NCBI RefSeq assembly: GCF_030253575.1
Contig: NC_080564.1
Span: forward strand, 4,384,501 to 4,448,500
Reading direction: 5' to 3'
DNA length: 64,000 nt
Origin: Rhododendron vialii
Lineage: Eukaryota; Streptophyta; Magnoliopsida; Ericales; Ericaceae
Below the pieces are notes generated by a model. It saw only the letters and a program-made list of their open reading frames with translations, was not told the origin of the DNA and did no database searches. Position numbers and translations under genes: made by a program. Shown piece by piece: positions 49,201-60,982 of this stretch (the stretch's first letter is position 1; each line of letters begins with the position of its first letter).

Positions 49201-49528
49201 TACTACAATTCATGGGTATCAACGTGAAAATTTTGGATACCTTGGATAGGTCAATGACAATATAAAGGTAGCGAATGAGGCCCTTCTGAATTCGAGCACC
49301 AGTTGAGGCAGAGGAGAGAGAGCGCAGGCGCCGGCGGTACTGAGCATGGTAGAGAGTTTTGTTGTCAATTGGGCGAAGGAGGCCAGATTCATCCTCTTGC
49401 AGAGACTCCCAGGATCTGTCATCTGCGTAAGCTCTCTCCCAGGCATCGAGGCCTCTTCCATTTTCATCATCTTCCTCATCCTCTTCTTCTTCCTCTCTGT
49501 TAAGTCGTCTTCCATCACCATTGTTCAT
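46264..49528 (-). CDS. GTF2H2: General transcription factor IIH subunit 2 (p44/SSL1)
   Basis: Four coding exons join in phase: 49241-49528, 48263-48724, 47503-47881 and 46264-46406, giving 423 residues, the usual plant length. The first 40 residues are acidic. A vWA domain spans about 88-250 (LYIVIDLSKAASEMDFKPSR, FDQNPLSQIGLVIIKDG, REVLILYSALSTCDPG, KIRCSVIGLSAE). A four-cysteine zinc finger follows near 306 (CPRCKARVCELPTECRICGL), and a C-terminal RING-like C4C4 module at about 366-410 (CFGC ... CPKCNQHFCLDCDIYIHESL-HNCPGC). p44 is a core TFIIH subunit that regulates the XPD helicase in transcription start and nucleotide excision repair. A non-coding first exon lies at 50405 to about 50530. 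All metal ligands expected of the family appear present. Confidence 0.95.
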
Positions 49529-50404
49529 ACTTCCTACAATAAGAACCAAAGAGGTCTTGACTGAAAGTTGGAAAAGATTGAATTTTGCTGAGATAAAAGT
49601 TGAAATGGATGGAAATTTTCAAACTGAACAAGCTGGGTACCGACACCCACAAAATGATCATCTCTGCATTTGAATGAGATTAAAATTCGCGTAAAGCTCT
49701 TAATTCATAAAGTGATGGGCTAAAAGTTAGGTTCAAACACGAAATCATGTGAACTGTGAAGTTAGTTCGATTTTAGATAGAATATGCTTGACTGGTGCAT
49801 GTCCAACTAATCATGTGGGACACGTATCCTTCACCTAAACCCTAAGGCAAGTAGGTCCATAGTCCATACGTATCCATCCAACCACTTTCAGCGAAGATAC
49901 AGTCTGCCAACCACATAATTTGGCCAAATTAATGGGCCCGCATTAACAGCAGTCCACGTTGTATCCTTCAGGCCAACGTTTGAGATTGAGATGAAACCCT
50001 AGAATAGTACCAACTCAAAACACATAAGTTGCCTCAAACTTCACGAAGCACAAGTACAACAAGGCGGTACACAACCATAAATAGATACATCAAAGAATGG
50101 GCATCGAAGCATACATAACAGCAATGGGTTTGACTTTTACCTGGGTTTTTTTTTTTCGCGGTTGCTATTGAATGGGGAGCCTCGTGTGACAGCTCTGGTC
50201 TGGTTTGAGGAGAGGCAGTAAATTCAGTATGCAGTACTAAAACAGTGACAAAAACGTAAATTTCAGATTCGGAAGATGTATAATTCAGTGGCGGTACTTA
50301 AAAAATAAAAACCAAAGGAAGGAAAATAACACAGATGGAGGTCAAATACTGTGAGGAATCTAGGATTGAGAAATCAATTGAGTAGAGCAACGAGAGTTTT
50401 GTAC

Positions 50405-50530
50405 CTTCCTCTGGCGTAGCTGCTAAACCCTAGAATGAACTTCAAGTTGCTCAAGCTATGGTGATAGGAGACAACAAGTACTTTCGGTTTTCCATCTTTC
50501 GCGGGAGAGAGAGAGAGAGAGAGAGACGGC
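50405..50530 (-). other. GTF2H2: Probable non-coding first exon of GTF2H2
   Basis: On the minus strand a CT-rich start is followed by typical leader wording (ctagggttt) and ends at GGAAG|gtacaa. The matching acceptor (attgtag) lies five bases before the ATG at 49528. A long-TIR transposon ends only about 40 bp upstream of this exon. Confidence 0.65.
50504..50526 (+). repeat. (GA)n run in the GTF2H2 leader
   Basis: About eleven GA units, reading CT on the transcribed strand, near the expected transcription start. Confidence 0.8.
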
Positions 50531-50570
50531 TTTCGGTCGAAAAAGAAGGGGAGCCCATTCATTAATAGTT

Positions 50571-51922
50571 GGGAAAATTTCATATTAGCACCTGAACTTT
50601 TATATAAATTACACATGAACACTTGATCTTAACGAAACATCAGATAAATACTTGACGTATCAAAGAACTCATCAATTACACTTCTGCCGTCAACTTCCGT
50701 CCAAAAAACAAATGGAAAACATGTTTCTTTTTCCATCACAGAATTCTCCACAGATTTTTTGTGAGGCCTATTTTTAGGTCTCACATAAATTATCCGATCC
50801 ATTCATTAGTTCTAAAATGTTTTTTCGAGCGACCTTTCTAAAATCAGCTCCATCCGATAAAGGTAAGTGTTTGATCCAAACTTACAATTTCTTATTCAAA
50901 GTTTTGGATTACAATTCTGAATAAAGAATTGTAAGATTGGATCAAACACTTACATCTATGCAATGGAGCTGATTTTTTACAATGTTATGCAAAAAATAAT
51001 TTTAAAATTAATAAACGGATCGGATCATCTTTTGGGATCCAAAAGTGAGCCCCACAAAAAATCTACGTAATACTACAGGTGAGTTTGGATAAAAAAAGTT
51101 AACTTTTTTGTATTTATTGAAAAAAATCGCATTTATTAGTTTTGAGTCAAACCTTTGCGACTTATTGATTCATCTCGATGAGAGGAATCAAAAAGGTTTA
51201 AAATTTTGATCGAAACTCCTAATTTTTTGACAGCTTTTGACTTATTCTTTGTGTCTTTATTCAAAATATTATGAGTTTCAATAAAAAATTTATACTTTTC
51301 TGATTTCTTTCATCAAGATGAATCAATAAGTCATAAAAATTTGACGCAAAAGTAACAAATGCGAAAGAAATTTGAATAAAGACACTTAACTTTTTTTATC
51401 CAAACCCGTCTCTTAGTATTACACAAATTTTGTATGGGGCCCACTTTTAGGTGTCAAAGAATGATGCGATACATTCATTTAAAATATTTTTTTGCTTGAC
51501 CCTGTGAAAAATCAGCTTCATCGGATAAACATAAGTCTATCCAATCTTACAATTTTTGATTCAGAATTTTAAAATGGAATTTTAAATTAAAAATTGTAAA
51601 AGATTGGATCAAACATTTACATTCATCTGATAGAGCTGATTTTTTGCAAATCGCTCGAAAAAATATTTTAGAATTAAAGAATGGATCAAATCATTTGTGT
51701 CGGACCAAAAAATGAGCTCCACAAAAAAGTGCAAAAAAATCAGTTTGGTAGAAAAATTGGAGAGAGAAACATATTTTCTGTTTGTTTTTGGATGGAGGTT
51801 GACGGCATGAATTTAATTGATGAGTTTTTTAATACATCAGGTGTTTATGTGATGTTTCGTTAAAGTCATGTGTCTATGTATGATTTGCGTGAAAGATCAG
51901 GTGCTAATATGAAATTTTCTCC
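50571..51922. mobile_element. Long-TIR foldback element at the GTF2H2 promoter
   Basis: The left arm (gggaaaatttcatattagca ... ctgccgtcaacttccgtcc) and the right arm (ggatggaggttgacggcatg ... tgctaatatgaaattttctcc) are inverted copies over at least 350 bp. The interior is AT-rich and has no protein. Flanks ttaatagtt and atcatatga do not match, so the target duplication is lost or the ends are set a little wrong. The arms are typical of foldback or Mutator-like non-autonomous elements. Confidence 0.75.
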
Positions 51923-52265
51923 ATCATATGATGGTGTATTACTTGAACCAATTCATTTGATGGTGGAGTAATGTTTTGTCAGAATTTTTGGAATTTAGTA
52001 CTCTTTTCCACGAAGGAAATTAAAAAAGTATAAAAATATACATCAAAATTAAAAAAGTTCTCGTCTTTATTGCATTTTTTTTATTTTGGTCATAATTTTT
52101 AATTTTGTAGACTCTCTCCTCAAGACAAATAATTTATTCAAAAAATATAACATGAATCTAACAAAAATTTAAAAAAGAGGAAAACAAATACCGAAGGCAA
52201 CATAACAACATTCTCTTTCAAGCCTTAAAAATATCAGAAAGTTAGAGAGAATGACACCTAACTAA

Positions 52266-53273
52266 GGCCATCCATAATGGTATAATCAAAAATGAATAAT
52301 CAAAAGTTGACACGTCAGCTTTTGATTACTCATTTAAGAGGTTGCTAAGCTTAACAATGTTGAGGTTTACAATGGTCACTTTTAGTCCATAACCAAAATA
52401 AGGAGTTCACTACAATTTCACACAATCTCTCTCTCCCCATCTATTTTCTGCCATTCACTTTCCTCCATTACATTTTTTTTTGGCAAAAATATATCGAACA
52501 TATGGTGTTTTTCCTAGTGTTATCTATCAAAACTATACCGAAACTTTTTTTTCTTCCTATTTCTATAGCCTATATCACAAATCCACCACTCTCTTAATCT
52601 TTCAAAAAAAATCAGACGTGTTCTTGAATTTGGAAAAAAATGCAAGGTTCTTTTTTTTTTTTTTGCGAAGTTCTTCATTTGCTCAACCATAGGGGGAAGA
52701 ACAAAAAAGGAATAACCATTTTTTAGTCAAAAAAGTCTCTCTTTTTTTTGCTAAAAAATGATTATTTCTCAAAATACTTGGGTAAAAGTAAAAAAAAAAT
52801 TACTTTTCTGATTCCTCTAGTCGAGACGAATCAATAATTCATAAAAATTTGGTGCAAAACTAACAAATGGGAAAAAATTCAAATAAAGACAATTTTCAGA
52901 TTTAAGTTTAAGTTAAAGTTAAATTCATAAGAATGCAGCTTAAAATAAAAACGGGGAAAAAAAGTAAAATACCTTAATCCGGCAACAATGAGTTAAATTG
53001 TAGATGATTAAGAAATATGAGCTTTATTTTTGGAGGAAAAGAAAGAGAAACAATTTGTAGTTGAAATGAAGAAGATATAGAGCAAGTGAAGAAGAGAAGA
53101 AGAAAATACTAGTTGAAATACGCGCGTATATAAATTTTGGAACCAATTAACTTATGTAGTGTGGGGTTCACAAATTTTGATTATTGAAAAAGGTTGCTAG
53201 TTTTGATTATCCAAAGCCCAAAATTTGACTATTTATAAGGATGTTGCTAAGTTTAATTATACCATTGTAAGTC
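52266..53273. mobile_element. MITE-like insertion in copy B
   Basis: This block is absent from the corresponding place in copy A. It begins ggccatccataatggtataa and ends taattataccattgtaagtc, so the termini are inverted around atggtataat. The interior is AT-rich with loosely paired ttgctaag(c/t)tt and gattat(t/c) blocks. It codes for nothing convincing. Confidence 0.6.
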
Positions 53274-53334
53274 ATTTTTTGCACAAATATAAGTTTTTAC
53301 ATTGGTTCTCTTTCCTACATGATATTTTCTCAAA

Positions 53335-54290
53335 GGGCAAATTTCACTCAGACCCCCTGAGGTATCTAACAATAACAGAAAGTACCATTCAGTTTTCAAA
53401 AATGACAGAAACCTCTCCTATTTCACAGTTTGGGTTTCATTCCGTTAGTTCTGTTAGTGAAATGGACGGAAAACGTACGGAAAATGAATTTTTCAATTTT
53501 ATTTAGTTCTACAGCTATCTTAGAGCTCTTATTGAACGTCTTAGACCAAAAAATTAATTATGACCCTTTTTGGATAAAATGATCAGAAAAATAAGATCTT
53601 CGCACCGATTCAAACGGATTAAAAATTGAAGCACTTAAGTATCTTCTCTTCATTTGGTTCTATGGCTCTCTCAGGGCTCTCATTGAAAGTTTTGGGGCCA
53701 AAAATTAACTATGACCATTTATGATAAAATGATAAAAAAATAAAAATCTTTGCACCGATTCAAACGAATTAAAAATTGGAGCACTTAAGTATCTCCTCTT
53801 CGTTTAGTTCTACGGCTATCTTAAGGCTCTCATTGAAAATCTTAGAACTAAAAATTAATTATTGCATTTTAGGATAAAATAATTAGAAAAATAAGATTTT
53901 CGTACCGATTCAAATGGATTGAAAATTGGAGCACTTTAAGTATTTGCTCTTCATTGAAAGCCCTAAAATCAAATATAGAGCAAAATTTTAAATGCTCCAA
54001 ATTTTAATTCGTTTGAATCGGTACGAAGATTTTATTTTTTTAATTATTTTATCCTAAATGGTCATAATTAATTTTTGGCTCTAGGACTTTCAATGAGAGC
54101 CCTAAGATAGCTGTAGAACTAAATAAAATTGAAGATTTCATTTTCTGTACATTTTCCGTCCACTTTACTAACGGAACTAACGGAATGAAACCCAAACTGT
54201 GAAATAGGGGAGGTTTCTGTCATTTTTGAAAACTGAGGGGTACTTTCTGTTATTGTCAGATACCTCAGGGGGTCTGAGTGAAATTTGCCC
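53335..54290. mobile_element. Mutator-like foldback MITE with perfect 9-bp duplication
   Basis: The 956-bp element starts gggcaaatttcactcagacc and ends with its reverse complement. The inverted arms run for about 200 bp at high identity. It is flanked by tttctcaaa at 53326-53334 and 54291-54299. Copy A has the empty site with a single tttctcaaa at 19391-19399. A 9-bp duplication with long TIRs is the mark of Mutator-like elements. The interior is made of about three units of ~135 bp (ttagttctacggctatctt ... gcaccgattcaaacg). No transposase is encoded. Confidence 0.93.
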
Positions 54291-54687
54291 TTTCTCAAAT
54301 AATTTTTTTCCATACCAAGTTTGAACATTTTTTTTCTTAGTAAATTCTTGCATCTATAGATTTAAGGCCAAAAAAAACTTTCAAACTTCCTCTTGTGTTC
54401 AAACTCTCTCTTAAAAAATTTCCACATTTAATATTATTTTGAAAATTTATGAACATAAATATCATTAAATATAACAAAAAAAATCCGTGTTTTTGTGTAT
54501 AGCATGTGTACAGCGCTTGTTGTTACGGATACTGTGTTTCGGTTTTCTTTTTGTTTCTCGACATCCTAAAGCTTCTCACCATCAAAGCACCTTACTTGAA
54601 CTCCCATTTTGGTCCTTTGGATACCGCCAACCTTCAGATTTTACTATGCCACGGCAAAAGCTGCAAACCCATTGCTTAATAGAGCTG

Positions 54688-54838
54688 CAACTGGAGTGTA
54701 GTACAATTGGCGTCTCTCTTGTACTCTCAAGTCCCGTGCACATGGATAAGGTTCGATTACCGTAAGTACTCATACACCTCCCCAAATTCCCTAAGATAGG
54801 ATGAATAGATTAGGATTAACGAATGGCAAAAAAAATAT
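54688..54838 (+). mobile_element. SINE in copy B
   Basis: Counterpart of 19768-19912, with a B-box-like GGTTCGATTACC and an A-rich tail. Shared by both copies, so older than the duplication. Confidence 0.65.
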
Positions 54839-55192
54839 ATAGTGTTGGATTCCAGCCCAGATGAAAGAACAGCACGGAATTCCCGCTCGACAAACAAAAT
54901 TGATTTCTGTTTTTGGTTTCAGTCACAAGCTTCACTTTACGAGTTTCCATCAAAACTATCAGAACTGCAGATCCAAGTCAATTGTCAGACTTCAAAAGAG
55001 ATGGAAGGGGAAGGTGGTCTGATTTCGCAAGCACCCCGAATGATGATATTCCTATTTAAACTTGACTTGCAGATGAAAGCTATCGCTCCCACAGCAAGAG
55101 GTGTATAAAGCCAATATGCCTGGTTGAGATTGAATCTCTGTTGCAACTCACTCTTACAGTAAGGCTGACCATAGCACACACCAACATGTTTC

Positions 55193-55333
55193 TCACTCCT
55201 CAGTTTCTGGATCAAGAACGGGAAGAATGCCCAAGGCTGAAGAACCAAGATGCATTCCCCGAACAACCCCTCTGCACGCAACATTTATCTGATGGCACAG
55301 AAGCAAGATAAAATCCCACAGTGCTGTTCTTCC
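55193..55333 (-). pseudogene. Orphan last exon of the TMEM209-family gene
   Basis: A 141-bp open stretch with the same acceptor (actttcag) and stop as the real exon at 20262-20402. Three of 46 residues differ (TALWDFILL, CHQINVACR). No other exon of the gene is present near it; the segment was carried here by the duplication. It could act as a spurious terminal exon only if a transcript reached it. Confidence 0.9.
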
Positions 55334-55534
55334 CTGAAAGTGAGGACCAACAATGGTGTTAATAAAACAATATCTCAAAATGTTACTTCTTCTCTTCTTC
55401 TTTCTCAAGACAATATTTTTGTGCATACATGTCGACGGACTTGGTGAAAACTGATGCAACAAGATCGATCTGAATGCAATGTTAGGCGATGCCATCATTT
55501 TAAGGTCAGGGCAGCGTACCCACCTGTTTCTTTT

Positions 55535-55565
<31 letters not shown>

Positions 55566-56325
55566 TTTTTTTTGTATTGCTGAGCTTGTTAAAGTATTTT
55601 ACATCGAAGTACTGTGGAATATAAGAGAATAGAGAGCATCAATGGCATGAACTTCTCCCTAATTCAGCCTCTCTTATTGTAGTCCTTGGTTCTAGCTCTG
55701 AGCGATAGTGTGTGTCCAGGACTGGAGTCCATCTAATACCTTTACCTGAGATTACTTTTGTGACAACTCTTTTCGGAAGTTTTTTCTTCTCATAGAGAAC
55801 AAAACAGAAGAAAGAAGTAGCAAAAGTCTGGAGTCACCAAATTTATAAGCAGGAGCAGTAGTTAACCACGATTCCAATTTCCACGAACTACATATCAGTG
55901 CAGATATGATATAAGAACTTCTTACAAGGGTAGGAAAAGCATGATCGTGTTGTTTTTTGAGGTTGTCATACTACAAAAAGGATCTGCAGCAGCCATTAAG
56001 TATATTATCATTCATAGGATCATCCCCGTAATCAGTGCCAGCTGCTTTCCTGGTGTATTCCTACAATAATTAGCACTGACAGCAGAAAAGCTTCTCATTA
56101 GTTCATAATTAGCTTGTGTCAAGTTTCTATGAGACTGTAGGCCTTCTGTTTTATTGTCCAATTGGTGATTGTTAAGGTCAGCCTAGACCTTCTGGTGTTT
56201 TATTTGCCTCAGTGAATTGTATTTGGAGGATATCGTTATACTATTTACCGTGCCTAACAACAATAAATGTTTTTGGTCCGACAACCGCCATAAAGCTGGC
56301 ATCAGAAAACTCTTAATATTTCAGA

Positions 56326-56502
56326 TGCATGATCTCATCTCACAGAGTTTGTCTACATTTGCAAACTTAAGCCATTTTCTCGATAAATAACATGACATGA
56401 ATACGTACTTAATGCTGTGAAATTGGTTGGAAAAGGCACAATGACTAGGAAAAAGTGGTCTAGAAAGCTCAACCTAGTGAGCAAATTATTATAATTAAAA
56501 AA
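56326..56502. other. Spacer between copy B and the PARP3-like repeat
   Basis: No gene is seen. An ATG-containing leader exon of PARP3 might be expected here but none could be identified. Confidence 0.35.
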
Positions 56503-56618
56503 TTTAATGCAGCATATAATTTTGATATTTTTTGACATGTTTTGTGTGATCTTCAAAAAGAAAGGTGCAAGAAGAGCCATACTTACTTTTGATATCGACG
56601 TTATGTGATGATGCATAG

Positions 56619-58447
56619 GTTCATGAAACAAGATCTCATTCTCACTCAACCGGCAATGAAGAGAGAATGGTGACAAGGAAGCAGAAGGTAGGTGGCAAGT
56701 CCCCCGAGGGAGAGGGGTCGCCCAAGAAGATGAAGCCTGAGAATGATTACGAAACGGGCGATGTGGGTGCAGAGTTTGATAGGTTCTGGAAAGTCATGAG
56801 AGAGAACCTCTCAGTTGAGGAAATGCGCATAATTCTTGAAATCAATGAGCAGAATTCGTCCGGAACCAATGAGGATGTCATCCTTAGATGGTGAGTTTGT
56901 TACATATTGTTGGGGAAAGTTATGTATATAACGTGATGTACCGAAACAGTTTAACAAGGAACCAAATATTCTGTTGTCGTTAAACATGTCACTAAGTTCT
57001 AACAGATAAATGCATGTAACTTTGCTCAACAGTTTACGTGCTCTGTGGAGGCGGGGTGTGTGTGTGTCTGTTGCTTTCTAAGCGTGCTGGTGTAAAATAC
57101 TTTTTTGTTTGTGTGTGTTGATAAATGTACATTTCATTGGAAGACCAAACCAAGAAATACAAAGGCACAGTGGCATCCCCAGATAACAGCCAACCAAACA
57201 AGAAAAACTAGCATAGGAAAAAAAACAACCTAGTCACTAGCAGAACAACAGCAGAAGGCCAGAACATACTAGCCTAAACTGGAAGCATTGAACATAGCAA
57301 ACTAAGCACCTATGATGGCTACATAATCTGCTCAGACAGCCCCCATAGGCCACACACAGCTCTTTATTCATGAGAGAAGACTTCACATTTCACAATGGAC
57401 GCACAAATTGTCTGATGGCATTGACAATGTTGCCTATCACCATCTCTACAGAGCTTGCTTTGTTTTGGAACACCCTTTGATTCCTTTCACACCATAAGCA
57501 GAATACAGCAGCAGCCAAAGAGAGTGGGACAATAAAAACCACTAGGAACATCCCTAGCCACTACGTCATCCAAACCACTAGGAACATTCCTAGCCACATT
57601 TTTATTCGTCGACTGCTTCCAAACACTAAGAGAGTAGGGACAATAAAAAATACAGATGGTGATGATTCTCGTTATCCCCATTGCATGAGACATGTTTCCA
57701 GAACATCCAAACCCGAGCCAGCATGTCTATCCATCATACTCAAGCCTCTGTTGAAAACGCAGCCATAGAATAAAAGACCATCTTGGCACCTCCTTACTGG
57801 TCCATATAACTGAATATAATTAATTCCTTCTTGGGGTACTTATGCCTAATGGCATCCGGTGCAGACTTAACAGTGTATTTCCACTAGCATGAGGCATCCG
57901 CCACACAGAATCTTCCTTCTCATTCTCAAGGTTGCAGGTTTGAAGGGCTTTGGGCAATGATTTGTTGGGCGATTCTATTCGATAAATGGGGCACTAGACA
58001 AATGTCCTATTTGTGGCCGCCGTTTGGAGTGGACTGGTACCAAATATGCCTGTAGTGGAGATTACAGTGAATGGTCAACTTGCACCTTTAGCACCAAGGA
58101 CCCGCCGAGGAGAGAGGAACCAATCGAAATTCCCGAATCGATTCAAAATAAGGCTGTTTCCAATGTAAGCCTCAATCGTTATTTGCGTTCACATTTTGCG
58201 AATATTGATTGTAATGATGATGGTGGTTTTGCGTTCTAAACATACTCCCATCTTTATCCTTTAATGTAGTTCCTAGAGGATCACAACCGGAAGAGAAGGC
58301 AACGGAAGAGGAGAACGGGAACCACAGAAACTTTTTGCTGGGATGGCGATTGCTTTATCGGGTTGTCTTTCTCTCCCATCTTAAATCTGTCTTCAAATGA
58401 ATTGGGTGCTGTGGTGGAGCTTGTGAGCAATTTGACAGTTTTTTGAA
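56619..58447 (+). pseudogene. PARP3: PARP3-like fragment, copy 1 (broken)
   Basis: The N-terminal and PADR1 parts of plant PARP3 (a nuclear poly-ADP-ribosyltransferase family) can be read. Exon piece 56619-56890 gives VHETRSHSHSTGNEER, then MVTRKQKVGGKSP ... LSVEEMRIILEINEQ; the codon before VHETRSH is TAG, which may be a splice acceptor (catag|GTT). The exon-2 remnant, about 57986-58164, has GALDKCPICGRRLEW, YSEWSTCTFSTKDPPRREEP. Its acceptor and first codons are deleted compared with copy 2. Exon 3 from 58270 (FLEDHNRKRR) loses the family frame near 58325: the conserved FAGMAIALSG reads only in another frame. The BRCT, WGR and catalytic parts are missing. A Cys conserved in copy 2 (FCKVM) is Trp here. 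This is a dead copy. Confidence 0.85.
57105..57975 (-). mobile_element. LINE 3' remnant in PARP3-like intron, copy 1
   Basis: On the minus strand the frame resembles the zinc-binding end of plant LINE reverse transcriptases (C-x-x-C ... HHHLYF and CPYSLSVWKQ), interrupted by a frameshift. The same remnant occurs in copy 2, so it was in the intron before the PARP3 duplication. About 350 bp of it are deleted at the junction near 57984. Confidence 0.65.
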
Positions 58448-60982
58448 ATATAGAGGGAAAATAATTAGTCTTACCATACCTTAAGATCTACAATTAAATA
58501 AAATTGGATTTACGACTAGTAATAAGCAATGGTACACACGCGCTTGCTTACCCACCCGCTTTAATAGGGCTATGTCATCTTGTCAAAAAATTGACAGGGT
58601 TGCTCCACCTTTGCAATGCCATTTTGGTTTAACCACCCTCCTTCCCCTCCACAACCACCATTCTAAACAGTTTAAAAATCGCCAATTTTGACAAAGGGGA
58701 AGAGTTCCTTCTCCTCCGCAACCATCTTTCCTTGCTCTATGCTTGTGCTCTCACTCCTCGCACTCGCGAATTTTAAGTTGTTTGGGAGGTTTTTGAGAGA
58801 CACTTTCACGCTCGCGCTCCCGAGCCAGCCCGCGCATTATGTGACTTAGTGCAGAACACAGACTTGCTCTTAACCTTTTACCAATAAACAGTTCAAAACT
58901 AACGGTGCCAATTCTGAATTATGATTACTTATGGAGCATATATCTTCCTACGCAGCCGAACCTCAACCATTCTGAGGTAACTGAGGGAACCAGCAATTCT
59001 CTCGTTCTGATCACTTTAACGCAAACCTCCACAGCTAAAGATGAGTTATGTTAAATGAAGCGTACCTGTTCCCGTCGGCGGCCGCCCATCGTCGCCGGAG
59101 CAGTAGCGTTGTTCGATAAAATCTCGGGACAAATGGGGACGACAACTGGTGTTTGGGTTAGTACCCATTACGAACAAGCGCTTAAGAGGTGCGAGGTATC
59201 TGAAAACGACGTCGTCAGGTCTCATTGGGACTTCGCATTTTCAACCTGCGAAGTCCTTAGAACGACGTAATTGGAAAATTGTGAGCTCATTCCAGTTTGT
59301 TTTTACCATCGAAATTGTTCAACATGTAGAACCCATCAAGAAGATATACCATATCAAAAATCATATCGATCAAATGCTGATTAGTTCATAATCGAACATG
59401 ATGGATGTGAATTTTTTTTTCGGAGAAGAGACTTGGCCGCACCGGAGCGGGGCTATGTGTTTCGAAACGACGTCGGACCATTAATGCTCCGGACTGCAAA
59501 GTTTAATCGGTAAATTGTGAACTCGTTCCTGTTTATTTGTACGATCGAAACTGTTCAAGTTATAAAGCTTGTCGAGAAGATAAATCGTGTCAAAAATCAT
59601 ATCGATCACACGCCGGTTATTTCATTATCGGAAGTCATTTCTGTGAATTTATTTTTAAGAAAATAGATATGACAACACCGGATCACACCCTGTATTGTTG
59701 TGGGATCTCAGGTAACCGATCGAATCCTTGGCCATCCTCCTCGTAAATCACCTTCCTCTTCCTGTAATCCCGTTGCCGCTACCGCTACCGCCCATCCCCG
59801 CCACGTTACCCAACCGTCGCCGTCTAAACCCGAAGGGCTCGATCCATCCACAATTTAGCGTGCGTTTCCGGCTTTCCGCTAAACTAAATGGGCTACATGT
59901 GGCAGACCGAGTGCGGGGAACGTGAGCCTCCACTCATTTTCACCGACTTTGTACATATAAATTTTTTTGGATTCACCTTAGGTCCCATGTAAATGAGCTC
60001 GGTCCATTCTTTTGGCTTTTGAATTCAGAATTTACAATTGCGAATTCTGAATCAAAACATGAATGTATCGTAAAACAAATAGCTTTTGAGCAATGGTCGT
60101 GGACACTCGCGGGAGCATGAACTCTCTGAGGAATAATGGGTTGATGGAGCTCGAAAAGGGTGCTACTTTTCTTCCCCCTTGCCAAGCACAGTTCAATCGA
60201 GTCTCTATGCTTCTTTCGACATCAATAAAATCGAGGCTGAGATAGTTGCTAATGCTCGGAACAGAGGTCATGATCTATTGTGAGCCGGAGCCCTTGAACG
60301 GTCTCATATTTCATTGGTGAAGCAGCTGCTGCTAGAATGGCAACCACCTGGGCTATGGAGGCATGCTGGGAAACTGTCACTCTTGAGGGGGGTTTCCAAG
60401 CTGTCGCTTCTGGTCCAGTTCCATTTCTTTACTCTGTGTGACAGTGGATGTGCACGCAATCAGTCACCCTCGTTCGGTTTCTCTGCTCAGGCTTCGAGCG
60501 CCCCCATAATATGCGCTATGCTACTCATGTTCCAAACAGAGATCAAGCTGTTTTCTTTGTTTTTAGCATCTCAGTTTCTCATCGTTTAGTTCTTTCGCCT
60601 TTCAACTACACTATGGTTTCCCCTCCAAAAATTGGGGAAAAGGTCTGTTGAGTTGTGTTTCTGTGATGTTTCTTTGTTTGGCTCGCTTTCTCTTCACTTG
60701 TAGTCAAGATTGGAGCTTCTTTTTATGGATCAGCATTGAAATGATGTGAAATTTGTGGAATAAGATTCAAGGATTTATGTTTTCGCATGGGCATTTCCTC
60801 ACTAAGAGCAAGTCCAATGGTTAAGCCAAAATGTCTCGAGCCATTGCCATTTTTGGCAATGAATAATGACATTTGCCAAAAAATGACGTTGTGGGTGCAA
60901 TGTCGTTTCCAATGCCATTGTTTTTTCAAAATTTGCATAGTATCCCTTTTACAACTAACTATGCAAATTGAGCCATACTTAC
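58448..60982. other. Spacer between the two PARP3-like copies
   Basis: No gene is recognised. It holds the partner of the 2310-2430 repeat (58735-58850), a direct repeat at 59272/59513, and some GC-richer short frames (59045-59270, 59728-59925, 60314-60650) without a family I know. A truncated MITE-like stretch begins near 60803 (agagcaagtccaatgg). Confidence 0.4.
59272..59640. repeat. Two direct repeats of ~125 bp, ~240 bp apart
   Basis: The blocks at 59272-59398 and 59513-59638 share aattgtga(g/a)ctc(a/g)ttcc, gatcgaaa-like, ttgttcaa, gagaagata and caaaaatcatatcgatca. The second differs by many substitutions, so the duplication is old. Confidence 0.7.

Larger units (their letters stand above)
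50157..56325. repeat. Segmental duplication copy B
   Basis: Direct copy of 17652-21377. It starts inside the GTF2H2 leader intron and ends beyond an orphan TMEM209 last exon. Relative to A it has an extra block at about 50270-50665 that includes the GTF2H2 first exon and the outer end of the long-TIR element, plus two later transposon insertions. Mismatches between the copies are few per hundred bases by eye. Confidence 0.92.

Noticed and set aside
50374-50622. Minus-strand frame of 82 codons (MFMCNLYKSSGANMKF...)
   Set aside because: It runs from the transposon end through the probable GTF2H2 leader exon and past its splice donor, so it is not a protein.
53225-54328. Two similar short frames on opposite strands (VSSVSEMDGKRTENE-like)
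   Set aside because: They are the same inverted-repeat arm of the Mutator-like foldback element read from both ends, not genes.
56353-56676. Minus-strand frame of 107 codons
   Set aside because: Antisense of the PARP3-like 5' region; no known domain, and the plus strand reads VHETRSHSHSTG.
60314-60651. Overlapping plus-strand frames of 67-91 codons
   Set aside because: No family recognised, no splice pattern, and interrupted frames. Left as unassigned spacer.
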